DNA of 64,000 bases from assembly GCA_001604135.1 (NCBI GenBank), contig LVAT01000009.1, positions 62,001-126,000 of the forward strand. The letters are read 5' to 3'. The stretch's first letter is position 1; every line of letters begins with the position of its first letter. Below the pieces are notes generated by a model that searched no databases, was not told the DNA's origin, and worked only from the letters and a program-made list of their open reading frames with translations. The position numbers were made by a program, and so were the translations under genes. The stretch is from Clostridiales bacterium Firm_14 (GTDB lineage: Bacteria > Bacillota > Clostridia > Saccharofermentanales > Saccharofermentanaceae). Of this stretch, positions 60,944 to 64,000 are shown piece after piece.

Positions 60944-61252
60944 ATGAAGAAGCCTGCATACTTTATCATCCAGTTCCTTTGGGCATTCGTTCTTGCGGCG
61001 ATCATCTGGTTCGGTTTTATGAATACCGTTTCCGTTGACGGCAACAACCGCACGGCTGCGATTATCTTTATCGGAGGTGCCGTTTTATATCTGGTCCTTA
61101 CGGCCGCATATATCGTATTGGGATGGAAGAAGGTTGAAGGCTATCGTATCGGCATGACGATCGTCTCCGTTGCTATCAACATAGTAACGGTTGTCATAGG
61201 TTTCTTTGTTGCTACCGGGTTGTCTTATGTGCTCTTCCACGCCGGAGGCTGA
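60944..61252 (+). CDS. Small membrane protein, three helices
   Basis: A 102-residue protein with three hydrophobic helices (about 6-26, 37-59, 71-95). No family was recognised. GGGGGAAG lies about 6 nt before the ATG; an earlier in-frame ATG at 60881 lacks a site. It is followed 45 nt later by another small membrane protein, probably co-transcribed. Confidence 0.6.
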   Translation: MKKPAYFIIQFLWAFVLAAIIWFGFMNTVSVDGNNRTAAIIFIGGAVLYLVLTAAYIVLGWKKVEGYRIGMTIVSVAINIVTVVIGFFVATGLSYVLFHAGG

Positions 61253-61297
61253 TGTGCCCGCTCCTTACTGATCAAATTTTGGGATAGGTTGTTTCAG

Positions 61298-61651
61298 ATG
61301 TTTTTAGATTTCGATAAGATCAAAAAAGAAAACAGAACGCACATTATCTGCGGCCTTGCCACAGGCGTTTCCACAATGTGCTTTATCGGCAATCCGGTAG
61401 TCTGTGTTCTGTGGTTTCTGTCAATAGCTCAGAGGATCCCGAGCTACATTTCATTGACATACTTCCTGATCATCTTATGCGCTGTGGGCGCCGTAGGAAG
61501 CCTTGCCGCATCGATCGTTGCGAAGGTGCTTGATAAGGAGAGCCGCTGGGCTATCGCAAACATCATTTACATCAGCATCGTAACCGTCATAGGCAGCCTT
61601 CTGACCGCAGGATTCATCGCGCTCATCAACGAAGCCGCATCAAGTATCTGA
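61298..61651 (+). CDS. Small membrane protein, three helices, second
   Basis: A 117-residue protein with three predicted helices (about 13-38, 50-72, 85-108). No family was recognised. The ATG at 61298 has GGGATAGG about 9 nt upstream; a TTG at 61289 is also possible. It ends 3 nt before the end of the convergent gluzincin-like gene at 61655. Confidence 0.55.
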   Translation: MFLDFDKIKKENRTHIICGLATGVSTMCFIGNPVVCVLWFLSIAQRIPSYISLTYFLIILCAVGAVGSLAASIVAKVLDKESRWAIANIIYISIVTVIGSLLTAGFIALINEAASSI

Positions 61652-61654
61652 CGG

Positions 61655-63022
61655 TCATGTATCGGCTATGGGATCAGGTGACCAGCGTTCATAGATCTTG
61701 ATGTCTTTTATCTTGAAGTTCTCGAAATCATAATCAACGACAACGGCCTTATAATCCACCATGTCGCCTTCGGTAGGTCCCGCAGTGACGCTGAGCTTCA
61801 TCTCGCCGTCAAGATAGATCGGCGCGGGCATTCCGATAAATCCCCACTGCACATCATAGTTGGCAACAACATTCGTGAGATATCCCCATACCTCCAGCAC
61901 TTCCGCCTGGGAGACTCCTTCGAGCTTGGTATAGAACTTGCTGTAATCTGACGGGATCTTATTAAGGTCGCTGTCATTCATGGAACCCAATATGAGGCAG
62001 AATACCTTGTCCTTCTCGTAATCAGGTCCCTTCTTGTTTATGTAGAGCCTTATCAGCACTTCTCTGGGATCTATCAGGGTCTTCGGTTCGCTTAAAGCGT
62101 CAGGCGTATTTCTCATCGCCTTTAAGACCTTAATTATCTCTTCATTTGTAAAACCGTTTTCCTTAAGAAGCTCAGCGAACTGATAGTCCGTATCGACGTC
62201 GAAAAACATGTCGTCGATCTTCCGGATTCCGAAGATATACTTCATGGCGACAAGGAATCTGACTCTCGGAAGATAGGAATTAGGCGCGTATGTAAAATAC
62301 TCGGATGTATACATCTCGGCGCCGCCTTCGATAAAATACGAATAGAGATAATCCGTCATCTTTCCTCGCTCGGAATCGCTGAGATCTCCGTATTTTTTAT
62401 ACGTGCCGTCATTTAAGAGGCACAGGTACGCGTCTACGGCGTCTCCGGAGATATTCAGGTCGATAAAATGCATGAGCTCATGGTAGAAGACAGAAGCATA
62501 AGCTTCCTTGCCCATCCTTTTTTCGATATCAGGATCTAACTCGATCCTGTTCTGAAGCTGCACATACTGGCCGTCGATTCCGTCAGTGTGCTTCTCGATT
62601 ATCGTAAGCTCCCTGATCTTGGTAAAGAAGAATTCCTCATTCTCGCTCTTTAAATGGTCTGCTACGATCGGGAAAAGGTGATAGATATATTCGCTTTTTC
62701 CCTTGAAATCCTGATTGGAACTGACCGCATCCGCGAATCTTATGAAGAGCGCGTATTCTCCCCTGAGATCTTCCTCTGTAAGGCCTGCCTTATCAGCGAT
62801 CTCCATCGCATCGTCCTTAGGATCCGGCGTAGGCGTTGCAGTGGGCGTGGGCGATGCTTCCGTAGGCGTGCCGGGCTTTACCTCAGCGCCTGCCTGGCTG
62901 TGCGATGTCCTGGGCGAGCGCGTCTGAAAGCATCCGCCGAGTGAGAACGACGCAAACAATACCGCCGCAAGAACGGCACATTTTACTTTAGTAAGATCTC
63001 TCCTAAGCCCCATGAAATTCAT
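61655..63022 (-). CDS. Lipoprotein with a gluzincin-type metallopeptidase motif
   Basis: A 455-residue lipoprotein. The signal peptide ends at SLGGC (C31) and a Thr/Pro-rich linker (about 50-68) follows. The core has HELMH (H181, E182, H185) and, about 50 residues later, EGGAEMYTSEYF (E232 or E236 as third ligand), the order of the gluzincin class. The HExxH zinc motif and the downstream Glu are seen directly; peptidase activity is inferred. The rest has no recognised family. It is 8 nt downstream of the partial gene at 63030, so they share an operon. The start may be the ATG at 63022 or 63013. Confidence 0.75.
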   Translation of the reverse strand: MNFMGLRRDLTKVKCAVLAAVLFASFSLGGCFQTRSPRTSHSQAGAEVKPGTPTEASPTPTATPTPDPKDDAMEIADKAGLTEEDLRGEYALFIRFADAVSSNQDFKGKSEYIYHLFPIVADHLKSENEEFFFTKIRELTIIEKHTDGIDGQYVQLQNRIELDPDIEKRMGKEAYASVFYHELMHFIDLNISGDAVDAYLCLLNDGTYKKYGDLSDSERGKMTDYLYSYFIEGGAEMYTSEYFTYAPNSYLPRVRFLVAMKYIFGIRKIDDMFFDVDTDYQFAELLKENGFTNEEIIKVLKAMRNTPDALSEPKTLIDPREVLIRLYINKKGPDYEKDKVFCLILGSMNDSDLNKIPSDYSKFYTKLEGVSQAEVLEVWGYLTNVVANYDVQWGFIGMPAPIYLDGEMKLSVTAGPTEGDMVDYKAVVVDYDFENFKIKDIKIYERWSPDPIADT

Positions 63023-63029
63023 CCCTGAT

Positions 63030-64000
63030 TTATGCTGTATAGAAAGCTATCCAGAAGTAATCATCCGTTCCGTCGATATAGCTTCCGGATTCGATATGCA
63101 TTGATCGCTCGAGTTTGCAGACTTGGATCTTCGCATTTCCGTTGCTATCGTCAGTGAGCGTCTTCCCGTATAATGAACTGAGCTTATCAGCAAACGTTTG
63201 CTGATAAGAAGCAAGCTTATTTGCGTCATCCTTGTTATTGATGAAGTGTACCTGGTAAACAATACCCGTGTCGTCGTCGACTTTGATCTCAACCTCATTG
63301 AATTCGACGCCGTCAACCGTGATCTTGCATTCGTAAATATATGTCGTGAAAGAACTCGAACTCGTCAGCTTTTTAGTGCTTACAGGATCGCCGATAGTTG
63401 TTGCGAATGTGGTCTCGATTAATAATTCTGTTGAATTCCGGTTGCAGCCGATATAGACGATCCCTGTAACGAACATATACTCGGCGGTATACGTTCCATC
63501 GCTGATGCCGCCTGATACAGGATCCGTAGGCTTTGGCGTTATGTTTCCGGTGTTCTCAACGCCCAATACCAGCTGGTCGTTGCCGTCAACGCCCTGGCAT
63601 CCCTCGCCCCAGAACATGCTGATGATGAAATCACCGTCTTTCCAGCCCGTGATCCCGCTCTTATTGAAATCGACCCATGTCTCGGTATATCCGTCGATCG
63701 GCTGGCCGTATTTTGTTGTGATGACGATTGTAAACATCTTGTTCACACTCTCAGAATCGAGCTCTTCGTTCTGTGTGAAAACGCCCTCGACTCTCATGGA
63801 ATAGTCAACGCTGAAAACTCTGCCGCCCTTCATGTGAAGGCTGATGCTCTTAAATACAATGTCTTCGCAAACGATATCCTTGTCCAGATATCTCATATAA
63901 CGGTGCACAGGTCCGCCGCTGTCAGTTTCATCTGAATCAAATGTCGTATAATCATTGATTTCCAACAGTATTGCGAGATTTATTGCTGCATACTCAGGCG
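63030..64000 (-). CDS. Extracytoplasmic beta-rich protein, unknown (5' partial)
   Basis: The frame is open from the right edge, so the N-terminus lies outside the window (at least 322 residues remain). The sequence is rich in Thr, Ser and Asp and in alternating hydrophobic residues, with pairs of possible beta modules: about 1-120 and about 150-311 (IYECKITVDGVEFNEVEIKVDD). A linker PKPTDPVSGGISDGT separates them. This suggests a surface or lipoprotein. It lies 7 nt before the metallopeptidase-like lipoprotein gene and is likely co-transcribed. No family was recognised. Confidence 0.6.
   Translation of the reverse strand, partial: PEYAAINLAILLEINDYTTFDSDETDSGGPVHRYMRYLDKDIVCEDIVFKSISLHMKGGRVFSVDYSMRVEGVFTQNEELDSESVNKMFTIVITTKYGQPIDGYTETWVDFNKSGITGWKDGDFIISMFWGEGCQGVDGNDQLVLGVENTGNITPKPTDPVSGGISDGTYTAEYMFVTGIVYIGCNRNSTELLIETTFATTIGDPVSTKKLTSSSSFTTYIYECKITVDGVEFNEVEIKVDDDTGIVYQVHFINNKDDANKLASYQQTFADKLSSLYGKTLTDDSNGNAKIQVCKLERSMHIESGSYIDGTDDYFWIAFYTA

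Noticed and set aside
1-64000. tRNA, rRNA, insertion sequences and prophage genes
   Set aside because: Looked for by eye on both strands; no supporting sequence was recognised.

Overview
The window looks like chromosome from an anaerobic, low-to-moderate GC Firmicute of the class Clostridia, probably a gut or rumen organism. This is inferred from gene content only: rubrerythrin and high-molecular-weight-rubredoxin oxygen defence, a CD1871A-type microprotein beside a polyferredoxin, lipoprotein serpins, DUF4003, a CmpB/DUF1113 membrane family, strong AGGAGG-type ribosome sites and many Cys-anchored lipoproteins. I saw no rRNA, tRNA, CRISPR array, transposase or phage gene. The two end genes run off the window.

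Layout. 1-4062: a two-gene phosphorelay, a hybrid-kinase C-terminus with HPt followed by a membrane kinase-receiver fused to a DegV (fatty-acid-binding) domain. 4262-10741 (minus): a flavin reductase-rubredoxin-rubrerythrin fusion with an internal start, a one-polypeptide MacB-like ABC exporter, and an SseB-like protein. 10862-12193: zinc-ribbon and TerB-like genes. 12183-16343 (minus): two paralogous multi-pass glycosyltransferases and an SH3-like membrane protein. 17020-18501: a membrane-anchored lysine/acid-rich protein. 18649-21482: pntAA-pntAB-pntB transhydrogenase. 21537-24989 (minus): a PAP2-like membrane protein and two tandem lipoprotein serpins. 25164-26722: TlpA-like thioredoxin, CD1871A-type microprotein and 4Fe-4S membrane protein. 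26979-30381 (minus): SPFH protein and two zinc-ribbon membrane proteins. 30550-32170 (minus): ECF sigma factor and anti-sigma. 32439-37098: a degenerate GGDEF-EAL protein and an ABC-2 exporter. 37205-40098 (minus): two related lipoproteins, one fused to a sugar-binding protein. 40212-45789: an NSS-type symporter, two CmpB-like membrane proteins and an HD-GYP phosphodiesterase. 45890-50885: an esterase, an AT-rich pair of membrane proteins, and an operon of a methyltransferase, three GNATs and a CAT-like enzyme. 50924-54492: AraC regulator, GH16 glucanase and DUF4003. 54729-56932: a two-component system. 57224-64000: a secreted transglutaminase-like protein with a 34-residue microgene, lipoproteins, small membrane proteins and a gluzincin-like lipoprotein.

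How the parts may work together. The best system-level signal is a bipartite promoter, TGCAACATTTCC-N8-ATCTGTWTACAGGG, found in front of both the ECF sigma gene and the tandem serpin operon 7 kb away, with identical spacing. It implies that this sigma/anti-sigma pair regulates itself and controls surface protease inhibitors. The other distinctive item is the sensor kinase-receiver-DegV fusion next to a second hybrid kinase that supplies an HPt domain, suggesting a lipid-responsive phosphorelay. Several loci also carry microgenes or internal starts that length-filtered gene calling would miss (25753-25890, 59523-59627, internal rubrerythrin start at 4801).
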